From Ruania zhangjianzhongii (GTDB lineage Bacteria; Actinomycetota; Actinomycetes; Actinomycetales; Beutenbergiaceae), in assembly GCF_008000995.1 (NCBI RefSeq), contig NZ_CP042828.1, positions 2,842,882-2,906,881 on the forward strand: a stretch of DNA of 64,000 nt, written 5' to 3'. Under the pieces are notes generated by a model. That model did not search any database. It was given only the letters and a program-made list of their open reading frames with translations, and was not told the DNA's origin. The translations under genes and the position numbers were made by a program. Shown here one piece after another: positions 1 to 8,360 of this stretch (position 1 is the first letter of the stretch; each line of letters starts with the position of its first letter).

Positions 1-285
1 CCTGATCCCCAGCACCACCACCACGGCCGTGCTGAGCTGGGAGCCGACACCCAGCTGGTCACCGAGGAAGACCAACAGTGCGGCGATCACCACGTTGAAC
101 AGGAACGAGGTGACGAAGACCCGCTCGTCGAAGACGTCCTCCAGCCGAGCGCGTACGGCGCCGAACAACGCGTCCAGTGCTGCGACCACCGCGATCGGCA
201 GGTAGGGCTGCAGGTCGACCGGGACGGAAGGCTGCAGGATGAGGCCGAGCACCACCCCCACGATCAGGCCGGCCACGGCGATCAT
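1..285 (-). CDS. small basic protein (DUF1290), 3' end cut by window
   Basis: A small integral membrane protein of unknown function, conserved in Gram-positive bacteria beside DUF881 genes. The visible 95 residues begin MIAVAGLIVGVVLGL, a first membrane helix, followed by a short loop (LQPYLPIAVVAALDAVFGAVRARLE) and a second hydrophobic stretch (VTSFLFNVVIAALLVFLG). This matches the small-basic-family layout. The family is usually about 110-120 residues, so only the C-terminus is missing past position 1. The ATG at 285 is preceded by a GGAGGG-type ribosome site. It lies 64 bp downstream of a DUF881 gene on the same strand, the usual order in actinobacteria. Identity is from pattern recognition of family and context; the biochemical role is unknown. 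Confidence 0.85.
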   Translation of the reverse strand, partial: MIAVAGLIVGVVLGLILQPSVPVDLQPYLPIAVVAALDALFGAVRARLEDVFDERVFVTSFLFNVVIAALLVFLGDQLGVGSQLSTAVVVVLGIR

Positions 286-318
286 CGCACTCTCCCTCCG
301 CCGTCAGAGCACAGTCTT

Positions 319-338
319 GCACGTCGGCACTGACGTGC
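319..338. other. short hairpin between DUF881 and small basic protein genes
   Basis: A perfect 7-bp inverted repeat, GCACGTC/GACGTGC with a 6-nt loop, fills part of the 64-bp gap between the DUF881 stop and the small basic protein start. There is no T tract. It could be a weak attenuator or mRNA processing site, or chance in GC-rich DNA. Confidence 0.3.
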
Positions 339-349
339 TCGGCCCTCGA

Positions 350-1210
350 TCATGACGATTCGGTCACATAGCGCAACGCCGCCCCCGACCCGCCGGGCAG
401 CTGCAGATCCTCGGCGGTCTGGATCGTCGAGGCGATCGAGTACTGCGAAGCGAGCAGGTTCAGCGCAGCGGCCGCAGTGGTACGGGCGAACTCCGTGCGC
501 ATCTCGTCCGGATCACCGATCGCTGAGATCACGTACGGCGAGACCAGCGGCTGCAGGTCGACCAGGATCGCATCGCCCGCCGTGCGGATCGCCGTGCGGG
601 AGGTGAGTCGGTGACCATTGACGGCGATCGCCTCGGCGCCGGCCGCCCAGAGCCCGTTCACCACGATCTGGACGTCACCGTCACGGACGCGTTCGTTCTC
701 CGTGCCCGGTTCGCCCTGGGCCGCGCGTTCGGAGTCCTCCATGGTCACCTGCACACCGGGCCCGTGTACCGCCGCCGTCCCGGCCCAGATGGCCAGCGTC
801 GCGGTCTCTTCCAGCAGTGCCTGCGCCTCCGGCCCGAGCAGCGCGCCCTGCAGCTCGGTGATCTCGGCCCGCAGCTGCTCGTTCTCGGCGAGCAGGTCAT
901 CACCCACAGCGGAGCGCTCCCGCAGCTCATCAGCGAGCACGCTGGAGGCACTGGTCACTCCCCCGGTGGGCACCCGCAGCTCACGAGCGGCCCACACGCA
1001 GACGAGCCCGAGCACCACCGCCAGAGCGAACTGCAGCGCCCGACCGGCCACCGTCGGTCGTTTGGCTCGGCCGGTTCGCCGGTCCTCGGCCGCGGCCGCG
1101 TACCCCGGGTCCAGGGGACGCTCGATCACCTCGTTCAGCAGGGTCATCGAGGCATCCACCCGCCGGCCGGTCGCGGTCCGGAGCGCGCCCGGCGCCTGCT
1201 GCGACCTCAT
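350..1210 (-). CDS. DUF881 family membrane-anchored protein
   Basis: A 286-residue protein of the DUF881 family, found next to the small basic protein and PgsA in actinobacteria and thought to act at the cell envelope; no reaction is known. After a basic cytoplasmic N-terminus there is one membrane helix (ALQFALAVVLGLVCVWAA, about residues 60-78). A short coiled coil rich in Glu and Leu follows (DELRERSAVGDDLLAENEQL), then the DUF881 globular domain with typical stretches such as VHGPGVQVTMED, VVNGLWAAGAEAIAVNG and LVSPYVISAIGDP. The ATG at 1210 overlaps the pgsA stop codon as ATGA, so the two genes are probably translationally coupled; this decided the start over longer open frames upstream. 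A second DUF881 copy, common in this locus, would lie beyond the left edge. Confidence 0.88.
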   Translation of the reverse strand: MRSQQAPGALRTATGRRVDASMTLLNEVIERPLDPGYAAAAEDRRTGRAKRPTVAGRALQFALAVVLGLVCVWAARELRVPTGGVTSASSVLADELRERSAVGDDLLAENEQLRAEITELQGALLGPEAQALLEETATLAIWAGTAAVHGPGVQVTMEDSERAAQGEPGTENERVRDGDVQIVVNGLWAAGAEAIAVNGHRLTSRTAIRTAGDAILVDLQPLVSPYVISAIGDPDEMRTEFARTTAAAALNLLASQYSIASTIQTAEDLQLPGGSGAALRYVTESS

Positions 1211-1848
1211 GCGGTACTCCCGGTGCCCCCTGTGCCCAGCCGTCTCCTGTGCCACGCCACCACCTGGCGGAACTGGTTCAGGTAGATCAGCCCAGCGGCC
1301 CAGTACAGGTACACACCCCAGAGGGCGGCGGCCCAACCGGTGATCCAGGCGATCGTCCCCACCGCGCCGTCGATATGCGCAAGCAGCAACAACGGGAAGG
1401 CATACATCAGCGCGAACGTACCGGCCTTACCGGCCACGTGCACCGGAAACCCGGTATAACCGCGCCGCATCATGTACGGCAGGCTCGCCCCGACTGCCAC
1501 CTCACGAGCCACGATCGCCGCCACCAGCCACCAGGGAATGATCTCCTGGTAGGCCAGTCCGACGATGGTCACGAAGATGAACAACCGGTCCGCGAACGGA
1601 TCCAGGAGCCGGCCCAGCTTGGACGTCTGGTTGAACCGCCTCGCGATCACGCCATCGAGCCAGTCGCTGGCGCCGGCCCCGATCAGCACGACGAACGCCG
1701 CCACCAGATGACCCTGCACGATCAGCACGCCCACCACCGGCACCAGCAGGAGGCGGATCAGGGAGATGACGTTCGGGACGGTGAGCACACGATCGCTGAC
1801 CGGTTCGGCGGCAGGGCCGTCTGGGTCGGGGTCAGGGCTCGAGCTCAC
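1207..1848 (-). CDS. pgsA: CDP-alcohol phosphatidyltransferase (PgsA-like)
   Basis: A 213-residue integral membrane enzyme of the CDP-alcohol phosphatidyltransferase family. It transfers a phosphatidyl group from CDP-diacylglycerol to an alcohol, most likely glycerol 3-phosphate, in phospholipid synthesis. The family signature D-G-x2-A-R-x8-G-x3-D-x3-D is intact, running from DGVIARRF through LGRLLDPFADR, so the metal and CDP-binding residues are present. Several hydrophobic helices follow. The N-terminal 20 residues are acidic, Pro-rich and probably disordered. The start is GTG at 1848. The stop overlaps the DUF881 start (ATGA). Family membership is certain; the acceptor alcohol (glycerol phosphate versus inositol phosphate) cannot be settled by eye. 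Confidence 0.88.
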   Translation of the reverse strand: MSSSPDPDPDGPAAEPVSDRVLTVPNVISLIRLLLVPVVGVLIVQGHLVAAFVVLIGAGASDWLDGVIARRFNQTSKLGRLLDPFADRLFIFVTIVGLAYQEIIPWWLVAAIVAREVAVGASLPYMMRRGYTGFPVHVAGKAGTFALMYAFPLLLLAHIDGAVGTIAWITGWAAALWGVYLYWAAGLIYLNQFRQVVAWHRRRLGTGGTGSTA

Positions 1849-1914
1849 GCCGCGACTCTATGCGATCGGGGTGGCACCGTCCCAGGCGATAACGCGATCT
1901 GGGACACTGGCACC

Positions 1915-2223
1915 ATGCTGCTCGCCTTCTCCATCGCGCCGCTGGGTGCCGGGGAGTCCGTGACCGACGCTGTGGCGGACGCTGTCGCCATCGTGCGCGA
2001 GTCCGGTCTGCCCTACCGGCTCGACGCGATGTTCACCACGGTGGAAGGCGACTGGGACGAGGTCTTCGACCTCGTCCGCCGCGCCAGCGACACCCTCACC
2101 GCGCGCGGGCACCGGGTCTCGCTGGTGATGAAGGCCGACATTCGCCCGGGCCGCACCGGTGAGCTGACCGGCAAGGTCTCCCGCGTCGAGACCGAGCTGG
2201 ACCGGCGCGGGGGCGAGCACTAA
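1915..2223 (+). CDS. MTH1187/YqgV-family thiamine-binding protein (DUF77)
   Basis: A 102-residue cytoplasmic protein of the DUF77 (thiamine_BP) family. Members form ferredoxin-like-fold oligomers and bind thiamine or its precursors. Characteristic features are the N-terminal strand AFSIAPLGAG, the ESGLPYRLDAMFTTVEGDWDEVF segment around the ligand pocket, and the VSLVMKADIRPGR strand near the C-terminus. Length is typical. The ATG at 1915 fits the family's N-terminus; the longer open frame upstream overlaps pgsA on the other strand. It is transcribed divergently from pgsA and is followed after three bases by the DUF4126 gene, so the two probably share an mRNA. Confidence 0.85.
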   Translation: MLLAFSIAPLGAGESVTDAVADAVAIVRESGLPYRLDAMFTTVEGDWDEVFDLVRRASDTLTARGHRVSLVMKADIRPGRTGELTGKVSRVETELDRRGGEH

Positions 2224-2226
2224 GCC

Positions 2227-2814
2227 GTGGAGCTGCTCACCGGAAGCGGGCTCGCGATCTCGGCTGGGCTGAACGCCTACGTCCCGCTGCTGCTGGTCGG
2301 GCTGCTCGGCCGGTTCACCGACCTGGTCGCCCTGCCGTCCCAGTGGGCCTGGCTCGGCACTGATGTGGCGCTGATCGTGCTCGGGGTCCTGCTGCTGGTG
2401 GAGGTCGTGGCGGACAAGGTCCCCTCGATCGACCATGTCAACGACCTGTTGCAGACCGTGGTGCGACCGACCGCGGGTGGCATCGTGTTCGCTGCGGGGA
2501 GCTCAGCGGGTGAGGCGGCGATCACCGCGACCGACCAGATCGTCAATGCCGACACGGTCCTGCCGGTGGTAGCCGGGGTGCTGCTGTCCCTGGTCACCCA
2601 CCTGGCCAAGGCCGGCCTGCGGGCAGGGGTGAACCTCTCCACCGCCGGGGTGGGGGCTCCGGTGGCCTCCACAGTGGAGGACGTGTTCTCGGTCTCGCTC
2701 TCCCTCGTGGCCCTGCTGCTGCCGCTGCTCGTCCTGGTCGCGGTGGTGGGCGCCGTCGCGATGCTGGTCGGTGTGCGCAAGCGACGACGCCGACGAGATA
2801 GGTTGAGGACGTGA
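2227..2814 (+). CDS. DUF4126 family membrane protein
   Basis: A 195-residue predicted integral membrane protein matching the DUF4126 family, of unknown function. It has about five hydrophobic segments, including GLNAYVPLLLVGLLGRF at the N-terminus, VALIVLGVLLLVEVVADK, and VALLLPLLVLVAVVGAVAMLVG near the end. The family-typical motifs GLNAY, VEVVADKVPSIDHVND and THLAKAGLRAGVNLSTAG are present. The C-terminus is a very basic tail (RKRRRRRDRLRT). The start is GTG, three bases after the thiamine-binding gene's stop, which indicates an operon. Confidence 0.82.
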   Translation: MELLTGSGLAISAGLNAYVPLLLVGLLGRFTDLVALPSQWAWLGTDVALIVLGVLLLVEVVADKVPSIDHVNDLLQTVVRPTAGGIVFAAGSSAGEAAITATDQIVNADTVLPVVAGVLLSLVTHLAKAGLRAGVNLSTAGVGAPVASTVEDVFSVSLSLVALLLPLLVLVAVVGAVAMLVGVRKRRRRRDRLRT

Positions 2815-2890
2815 TGTTCGCCGATGTTCCTCCTCCCCGATGGCGGTCGGACACGGCCATCGTGCCAGTCGACGATTGCCAGGAGGCGAG

Positions 2891-3103
2891 ATGAGCCAGC
2901 CCGAGCGCAGCCGGATCGGCCGCGATCGCCGGCTCTGGCGGCTGGGGACGCGGCAGATGATCATCACCCTGGTGCTGATCCTGATCATCAACCTCGTCGC
3001 TCGCCGGATGGGCCTGGGCTTCGGCGGCAGCATCGTGCTGTGTGCGGCCGTGGCCTTCTCCTGGCCGTTCGTCGCCACCTGGTGGAGCCGGCGCCGACGC
3101 TGA
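2891..3103 (+). CDS. small two-helix membrane protein, unknown
   Basis: A 70-residue hypothetical protein. The start at 2891 (MSQPERSRIGRD) is chosen over an upstream in-frame ATG at 2840 because AGGAGG lies 6-7 nt before it. A basic N-terminus is followed by two hydrophobic helices (MIITLVLILIINLVA and GGSIVLCAAVAFSWPFVATWW) and a basic tail. No family is recognised. It sits 76 bp after the DUF4126 gene on the same strand and faces the next gene convergently. Confidence 0.6.
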   Translation: MSQPERSRIGRDRRLWRLGTRQMIITLVLILIINLVARRMGLGFGGSIVLCAAVAFSWPFVATWWSRRRR

Positions 3104-3110
3104 GGTGGCG

Positions 3111-3443
3111 TCACCGGCCGGCAGGCTCTTGCGGGCCAGGTCGTTCGTCCGGGGGCGCCTCGTCCACCTCGCCGGTCAGATCCGGTAGCGCGATCCCGCC
3201 CGGGTCGGTCGGGTACTCGGGACGCTGGTAGTACGGGTCGGCGCTCTGCTCGTCCGGTCCGCTGGCCGGTGCCTCCGCCGGCGGGGGGCTGCTCGGATAG
3301 GCGCCGCCCAGGTAACCGCCGCGTGCTGTGTGCGCCTCCCAGTGCGGGACTGGCTCGCCGGGTTCGGGCGGTGTCTCCTGCTCTCCGGGCCGATCGGCAT
3401 CCTCGTGCCGATCCCGGTGTTTGCCGTGACCCACGCCGCGCAT
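3111..3443 (-). CDS. hypothetical Pro/Glu-rich small protein
   Basis: A 110-residue, hydrophilic, proline- and acid-rich protein with no recognisable domain, probably disordered (for example PGEQETPPEPGEPVPHWE). A good ribosome site (GAGGAGGA) sits 5 nt before the ATG at 3443, which supports a real gene. It lies downstream of the lipid-binding-like gene on the same strand and converges on the small membrane protein gene with a 7-bp gap. Function unknown. Confidence 0.5.
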   Translation of the reverse strand: MRGVGHGKHRDRHEDADRPGEQETPPEPGEPVPHWEAHTARGGYLGGAYPSSPPPAEAPASGPDEQSADPYYQRPEYPTDPGGIALPDLTGEVDEAPPDERPGPQEPAGR

Positions 3444-3525
3444 CGTTCCTCCTCGGTCGGTGCTCTCCTCAGCATCGACCGCGGTACCGCCGCCGTCAAC
3501 TGCACAGCGCCGGCGAATCCTTCGG

Positions 3526-4344
3526 CTACTCCCCTACCTGGGCGCTGATCGCCACCTGCCCGCCGGTACTGCGCACTGCGACCTGGTGGACCCGCAGCCC
3601 CCCGACCAGGTAGCCGCCGAGCTCGATCCGCCGCCCCTCCCAGGCCTGCAGGTGCCGAGCCACCATCGCCAGCCCCATCGACACCAGCCGGTTGGCACTG
3701 GAGACGCTCAGGTCGGTCAGGGTGAGCACCAGGGCTTCGTCCACCGTGGCCGTTCCGCGGCCCTCCACGGTCGCGCTGAGGATGCCGCGGCGCACCGATG
3801 CGCGCACGCGCACCTCGGCCCGGCTGGTGCCGGCCGCTTCCACCTGGAGCTGCACACCGGTCAGGGTGAACCCGCGCTCGGCGAGCATCGGCCCGCCGAT
3901 GGCGAGCACTCCCGCCTCCAGGTCCGCTATCTGCGCAGCAACCGAGACCTCGCCATCGGGGCCACCGCCAGCTCCACCGCCGGGCTGCGGTACGAGCCAC
4001 AGGATCCCCGCTCCGTCGCTCACCCACGCGGCCGGCACTCGGCGCAGCTCACCGCGCACCTGTGCGCGCACGCCACCCGCGGTCAGCGGGTCGGCGAGCA
4101 CGCTCACCTGGTCCACTGTCACCGGGGTTCCGCCGGCCGCCGGTATCTCACTGGGTATCGGATCGATCTCGGCGCCGCTGAGGTCGATGCTCACGGCATC
4201 GATGTGCTCGGCGGTGGCACCGCTGGCAGAGACCGCCACCCCCGCAGCCGCCCGCGGACGCAACAGCTGGACGAGGCCCTCGGTCAGTCGCTGGGACAGC
4301 TCGGCATCGGTGGTGGGCACGGGGCCCGGCGAGAACGGGAGCAT
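3526..4344 (-). CDS. DUF2993 (LmeA-like) phospholipid-binding domain protein
   Basis: A 272-residue protein that appears to belong to the DUF2993/LmeA family. LmeA in mycobacteria is a periplasmic phosphoinositide-binding protein. The visible pattern is of repeated amphipathic strands with a family-like first helix (LSQRLTEGLVQLL) and a C-terminal block (ANRLVSMGLAMVARHL, then EGRRIELGGYLVGGLRVHQV). No clear signal peptide or membrane helix precedes the domain, unlike many secreted members, so it may be cytoplasmic or its start may be further upstream. A Gly-rich loop (PQPGGGAGGGPDG) interrupts the middle. The assignment is moderate. Confidence 0.6.
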   Translation of the reverse strand: MLPFSPGPVPTTDAELSQRLTEGLVQLLRPRAAAGVAVSASGATAEHIDAVSIDLSGAEIDPIPSEIPAAGGTPVTVDQVSVLADPLTAGGVRAQVRGELRRVPAAWVSDGAGILWLVPQPGGGAGGGPDGEVSVAAQIADLEAGVLAIGGPMLAERGFTLTGVQLQVEAAGTSRAEVRVRASVRRGILSATVEGRGTATVDEALVLTLTDLSVSSANRLVSMGLAMVARHLQAWEGRRIELGGYLVGGLRVHQVAVRSTGGQVAISAQVGE

Positions 4345-4413
4345 GGCACCTCAGTTGCGGTATGTGCGAACACGGAGCGGCCGGCGTCCGGCCCGCCGAT
4401 AGCGTACGCAGGC

Positions 4414-5430
4414 TCAGGGCACGTTCGCCGCAGCCGCGCTGAGCAGCTCGACGTAGTCCTGCAGTCCCCAGGTGAGCGATAGCGCCGTCGGCGGGGACAT
4501 CGCCGCGATCAACGGGTCTCCGGTCACGTTCGCCACCGCTCCGGTCGCGACGGCGGGGATCGCCTGTGCGTAGGACTGGTCCAGGAAGGCTTCGACTTCT
4601 TCGTCCGTGGAGGCGTAGTTCACCACGAGGTCCGCCTCCAGGCGGTCGGTCTGTTCGTAGGAGAGCCCGTAGAGGAACGTGTCCCCGCCGGTGTCCAGCT
4701 CTTCCACCGCCGGTGCGGAGACCAGGCCGAGGTCCAGCAGGAATCCCACCCGCGCATCGGCCGGCTTGTAGACGTAGAACGTCCCGCCCACGTCCCAGAC
4801 TGCGGCCACAGTGAGCCCGTCCAGCTCCGGGTGGGCTTCGGCGGCCTCAGCGAGCTGGCCGTCCAGGTCTGAGACCAGTGCCTCGGCCTCCTCGGCCAGC
4901 CCGAGCGACTGTCCGACGATGTCGATCACGTCCCGCCACGGTGTGGTCCACGCCTGGTCCGGGTAGGCCACTGTCGGTGCGATCTCGGAGAGCAGCTCGT
5001 ACTGGTCCTCGGTGATCCCCGAGTACGGGGCGAGGATCAGGTCCGGCTCCAGGGCGTCGATGTCCTCATAGGCAGGCTCCTCCACCGTGGCCGGGATCAT
5101 CGTCGGGGCCACGCCCTGGGCGTCCAGCTCCTCGGCCACCCACGGCAGCAGACCCTCCTCGTCCACGGCGTAGGTCTGCGCCTCGATACCCACCGGCGCG
5201 ACGCCGAGGGCCAGCGCCGCCTCCGTCGCCCCCCAGCCGAGGGTGACCACCTGGGTGGGTTCGGCGTCGATCGTCGTGCTCCCGAACGCGTGCTCGATCT
5301 CCACCGGTGTCCAGTCGCCCTGGCCGCCGGTGGGCTCCTCGTCCGAGCCGTCCTCGGCGCCGGCGCAACCGACCAGGAGGCCGGCGGAGGCCACCAGTGC
5401 GGTGCCTGCGGCGAAGGTGCGTCGGTTCAC
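4414..5430 (-). CDS. iron-siderophore ABC transporter substrate-binding lipoprotein
   Basis: A 338-residue lipoprotein of the type III (FepB/FhuD) periplasmic-binding class that captures ferric siderophores and delivers them to the FecCD permeases. The signal peptide ends in lipobox LLVGC, giving a lipid-anchored Cys at residue 22. The first lobe has [21 protein letters not shown] and the hinge region [21 protein letters not shown]. The long connecting helix and the second lobe ([17 protein letters not shown]) follow. It is the last gene of the leftward operon. Its GTG start at 5430 directly follows the TAA that ends the reconstructed ATPase frame, which supports the frameshift call there. 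The siderophore type is not predictable. Confidence 0.9.
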   Translation of the reverse strand: MNRRTFAAGTALVASAGLLVGCAGAEDGSDEEPTGGQGDWTPVEIEHAFGSTTIDAEPTQVVTLGWGATEAALALGVAPVGIEAQTYAVDEEGLLPWVAEELDAQGVAPTMIPATVEEPAYEDIDALEPDLILAPYSGITEDQYELLSEIAPTVAYPDQAWTTPWRDVIDIVGQSLGLAEEAEALVSDLDGQLAEAAEAHPELDGLTVAAVWDVGGTFYVYKPADARVGFLLDLGLVSAPAVEELDTGGDTFLYGLSYEQTDRLEADLVVNYASTDEEVEAFLDQSYAQAIPAVATGAVANVTGDPLIAAMSPPTALSLTWGLQDYVELLSAAAANVP

Positions 5431-6244
5431 TTAGATCTCCTCTGTCGTGCGTCGGGTACGGCTGACCGGAACCACCATCGGTGTTCCGGTCACGGGGTCG
5501 TCGATCACCTGGGCGGTCAGGGTGAACGCCTCCTGCACGACGGCGGGAGTCACCACCTCTGCAGGGGTCCCCGGTGGCCAGCACGCGCCCGTGCTGCATC
5601 ACCACCAGGTGGTCGGCGTAGCGTGCGGCCAGATTCAGGTCGTGCAGCACCATGACCACAGTGGTGCCGCGTTCGGCGTTCACCGCGCGGAGCAGATCGA
5701 GCACGTCCAACTGGTGGCTGACGTCCAGGAACGTGGTCGGCTCGTCCAGCAGCAGCACGCCGGTGTCCTGGGCCAGGGCCATCGCGACCCAGACCCGCTG
5801 CCGTTGCCCGCCGGAGAGGGAGTCGACCTCCCGGTCGGCCAGGTGCAGCGTGTCGGTGCGGGCCAGCGCGCTGGCGACGGCGGCCTCGTCCTTGGCGCTC
5901 CACTGCCGGAACCACTGCTGGTGCGGGTAGCGCCCCCGCGCCACCAGGTCGGCAACGGTGATCGACTCCGGTGCCACCGGTGACTGCGGCAGGATGCCCA
6001 GCAGCTGGGCCACCCGACGGGCCGGAAGTTGATGAATCGCCTCGCCGTCCAGCAACACCTGCCCGGAGACCGGCTTCAGCAGCCTGGCCATCCCGCGCAG
6101 CAGCGTGGACTTGCCGCAGCCGTTGGCACCAACGATCACGGTGATCTCACCCGGGGGCACGGTCAGGTCCAGGTCCGTCACCACGGCACGGGTGTCATAG
6201 GACAGGCTGATCTGCTGGACGCGCAGTTCGTGCTGGGTGCTCAT
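5431..6244 (-). pseudogene. siderophore ABC transporter ATPase, one-base frameshift near the 3' end
   Basis: A FepC/FhuC-type ATPase powering ferric-siderophore import. Walker [10 protein letters not shown] (residues 39-47), signature LSGGQRQR, Walker B VLLLDEPT and the switch His in [17 protein letters not shown] are all present. After about residue 225 ([10 protein letters not shown]) the frame turns into Arg/Gly-rich nonsense that stays open to 5066 across the next gene. Removing one base from the G4 run at 5564-5567 (C4 on the coding strand) restores a normal FepC tail ([20 protein letters not shown], then [15 protein letters not shown]). That frame ends at TAA 5431-5433, one base before the binding-protein GTG. 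The corrected protein is 270 residues, the usual length. Either a sequencing indel or a recent mutation. Confidence 0.88.
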
Positions 6245-7278
6245 CGAGGGCTCCTTCGCATCGTTCCGGTGGCCAGCAGCCAGAGCAGGTAGGGGGCACC
6301 GATCACGCCGGTGACGATCCCCACCGGGACCTCGAGCCCGGTGAGCAGGTGTTCGCAGACCAGTTCGGCACCGAGAACCACCACGGCGCCGACCAGCGCG
6401 GACGGCAGCAGCGTGGGGCCGGCGGCCGGCAGGAGACGGCGGGCGATCGGTGCGGACATGAACGCGACAAAGGCGATCGGGCCCACGAATGCGGTAGCCA
6501 GAGCAGCCAGCGCCACTCCGAGGGTGAGTATCAGCACGCGCGTGGGCCCCACTCGCAGGCCGAGACCTGCGGCGGTCTCGTCACCGAGCTGCATCGCGCG
6601 CAGCCGCCAGCCCGCGTAACCGGTCAGCGGGAGCAGCCCGAGCAGCCCGAGCGCGAGCACCGCGACCGAGCCCCATCCGGGGGTGCCGATCGAGCCGACC
6701 ATCCAGACCAGCGCGGAACGCACATCCTCCACCTGGCTGCGGGTCACCAGGTAGCCGATACCGGACTGGCAGACGAATGCCAGCCCGACGCCGACCAGCA
6801 CGAACCGGTAGCCGCTCAGCTCCCCGCGCCAGGAGAGCAGCAGGATCGCGGCCGCCACCACGGCGGCTCCGGCGAACGCTGCGACCGAGACCCAGGCGCC
6901 GGTCAGACCGGCGAACAGGATTGCCCATGCGCCGGCGAGCGAGGCTCCGCCGGTCACGCCGATGATGTCCGGGCTGGCCAACGGGTTCCGCAGCACTGTC
7001 TGGAACAGGGCGCCGGACAGCCCGAACGCCACCCCCACGCCGACTCCCATCACCAACCGGGGCAGCCGGAGCCGAACGGCGAAGGACCGATCAGCATCCG
7101 CGCCGAGCAGGTACGCCACGTGCTCGGTGACCTCGCCCAGGCCGACTCCCCAGAGCAGGGTGAGGGCCGCCACGGCGAACAGGATCGCCACCAGGGCGCC
7201 GGTCACCAGCCGGTAGCGGGACCTCGCCCCGGCCCGGAGCTGCTGCACCGGCGACGCGCCAGTGTCCACGGCAGTCAT
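6241..7278 (-). CDS. siderophore ABC transporter permease (FecCD family)
   Basis: A 345-residue membrane permease with about nine to ten hydrophobic segments, one half of the BtuCD-type channel for ferric siderophores. Typical motifs include [41 protein letters not shown] near the N-terminus, and the late block [19 protein letters not shown] that contacts the ATPase. The C-terminus ends [18 protein letters not shown]. The ATG overlaps the upstream permease stop and its own stop overlaps the ATPase start (both ATGA), so the genes are translationally coupled. Confidence 0.92.
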   Translation of the reverse strand: MTAVDTGASPVQQLRAGARSRYRLVTGALVAILFAVAALTLLWGVGLGEVTEHVAYLLGADADRSFAVRLRLPRLVMGVGVGVAFGLSGALFQTVLRNPLASPDIIGVTGGASLAGAWAILFAGLTGAWVSVAAFAGAAVVAAAILLLSWRGELSGYRFVLVGVGLAFVCQSGIGYLVTRSQVEDVRSALVWMVGSIGTPGWGSVAVLALGLLGLLPLTGYAGWRLRAMQLGDETAAGLGLRVGPTRVLILTLGVALAALATAFVGPIAFVAFMSAPIARRLLPAAGPTLLPSALVGAVVVLGAELVCEHLLTGLEVPVGIVTGVIGAPYLLWLLATGTMRRSPR

Positions 7279-8360
7279 ACCTGCACCAGCCGAACCCGGC
7301 GGATGATCGCGATCATCACCGGTGCTCCGACGGCGGCCACCACCAGCCCGGCCTCCAGCTCATCCCGTGGGATCACCACCCGGCCGATCACATCGGCGGT
7401 CAGCAGCAGCGTCGGACCGAAGAGCAGCGAGGTGCCCAGGATCCACCGGTAGTCCGGACCGACCAGCATCCGAGCCAGGTGCGGCACGACCAGGCCGACG
7501 AAGACGATCGGGCCGGCGAGCGCCGTCGCCGTGCCGGCCAACAGCACGACCGCAGCGGCACAGATCACCCGGGTCAGGCCGAGCCGCACGCCCAGTCCGC
7601 GGGCCAGCTCCGTGCCCATCGCGACCAGATTGAGCTGGCGAGTGGCCACCACGGCCAGCACCAGTCCGATCAGCAGGAACGGAGCCAGCGCCCAGGTGGT
7701 GGCCAGGTGGCCGGGGCCGTCGCGGCCCGCGAGAGACCCGACCGACCAGAACCGATAGGTGTTCACCGCGGACGTGCTGGACAGCAGGATCAGCGTGATC
7801 ACCGAGGTGACCCCGGCGGTGACTGCGGTTCCGGCGAGGGCGAGCGTGACTGGGGTGGCCCCGTCCCGGGCAAACGAGCCGACCAGGTAGACCACCACAG
7901 TGGCGATAGCGGCGCCGCCGAGAGCGAACCAGATGAAGCCGCTCGGCCGGGTGATGCCGAAGAAGGTGATCGCCAGCACCACCGCCAGCGAGGCACCGGC
8001 GTTCACACCGAGCAGGCCGGGATCGGCGAGCGGGTTCCGGGTGATCCCCTGCATCACGGCGCCGGCTGCGGCCAGGCAGCCCCCGACGAGCAGGCCGAGC
8101 AGCGTGCGGGGCAGCCGCTGGTCGATCACGACGTCCTGGCCGTGGTCACCCACCTGGTGGTTGACCAGCGCCTGCCAGAGCGTGCCGAGGTCGATCTCCC
8201 GCGAACCGATCGCGAGGCTCGCCACTACGGCGAGCACGAGAACGGTGACCCCGAGCAGCACGGCGACCCTGCGCCGTCGGGCGTATCGGGAGGCTCGCAC
8301 CGGACGCAGCAACGCCCCGGTCAGATCCGGGGCGGACCGCTCGGCCGGTGCGAGCGTCAC
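7275..8360 (-). CDS. siderophore ABC transporter permease (FecCD family)
   Basis: A 361-residue FecCD permease, partner of the next gene, forming the heterodimeric channel. The family blocks are clear: QRLPRTLLGLLVGGCLAAAG, MQGITRNPLADPGLLGVNAG, then ALAGPIVFVGLVVPHLARML with the conserved Gly-Pro and Pro-His of the coupling region, and VGAPVMIAIIRRV near the end. The GTG at 8360 overlaps the SIP gene's stop (GTGA) and gives a normal N-terminus; a longer frame to 8417 would run into the SIP gene and is rejected. Confidence 0.91.
   Translation of the reverse strand: MTLAPAERSAPDLTGALLRPVRASRYARRRRVAVLLGVTVLVLAVVASLAIGSREIDLGTLWQALVNHQVGDHGQDVVIDQRLPRTLLGLLVGGCLAAAGAVMQGITRNPLADPGLLGVNAGASLAVVLAITFFGITRPSGFIWFALGGAAIATVVVYLVGSFARDGATPVTLALAGTAVTAGVTSVITLILLSSTSAVNTYRFWSVGSLAGRDGPGHLATTWALAPFLLIGLVLAVVATRQLNLVAMGTELARGLGVRLGLTRVICAAAVVLLAGTATALAGPIVFVGLVVPHLARMLVGPDYRWILGTSLLFGPTLLLTADVIGRVVIPRDELEAGLVVAAVGAPVMIAIIRRVRLVQV

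Noticed and set aside
4379-4393. GGCCGG-cgt-CCGGCC hairpin after the siderophore-binding protein gene
   Set aside because: Only six pairs, within a very GC-rich stretch; not enough to call a terminator.
5066-5430. Long open frame extending the siderophore ATPase over the binding-protein gene
   Set aside because: The residues are Arg/Gly-rich shadow coding of the opposite reading frame of a clear binding-protein gene, and a one-base correction gives a normal ATPase end at 5431.
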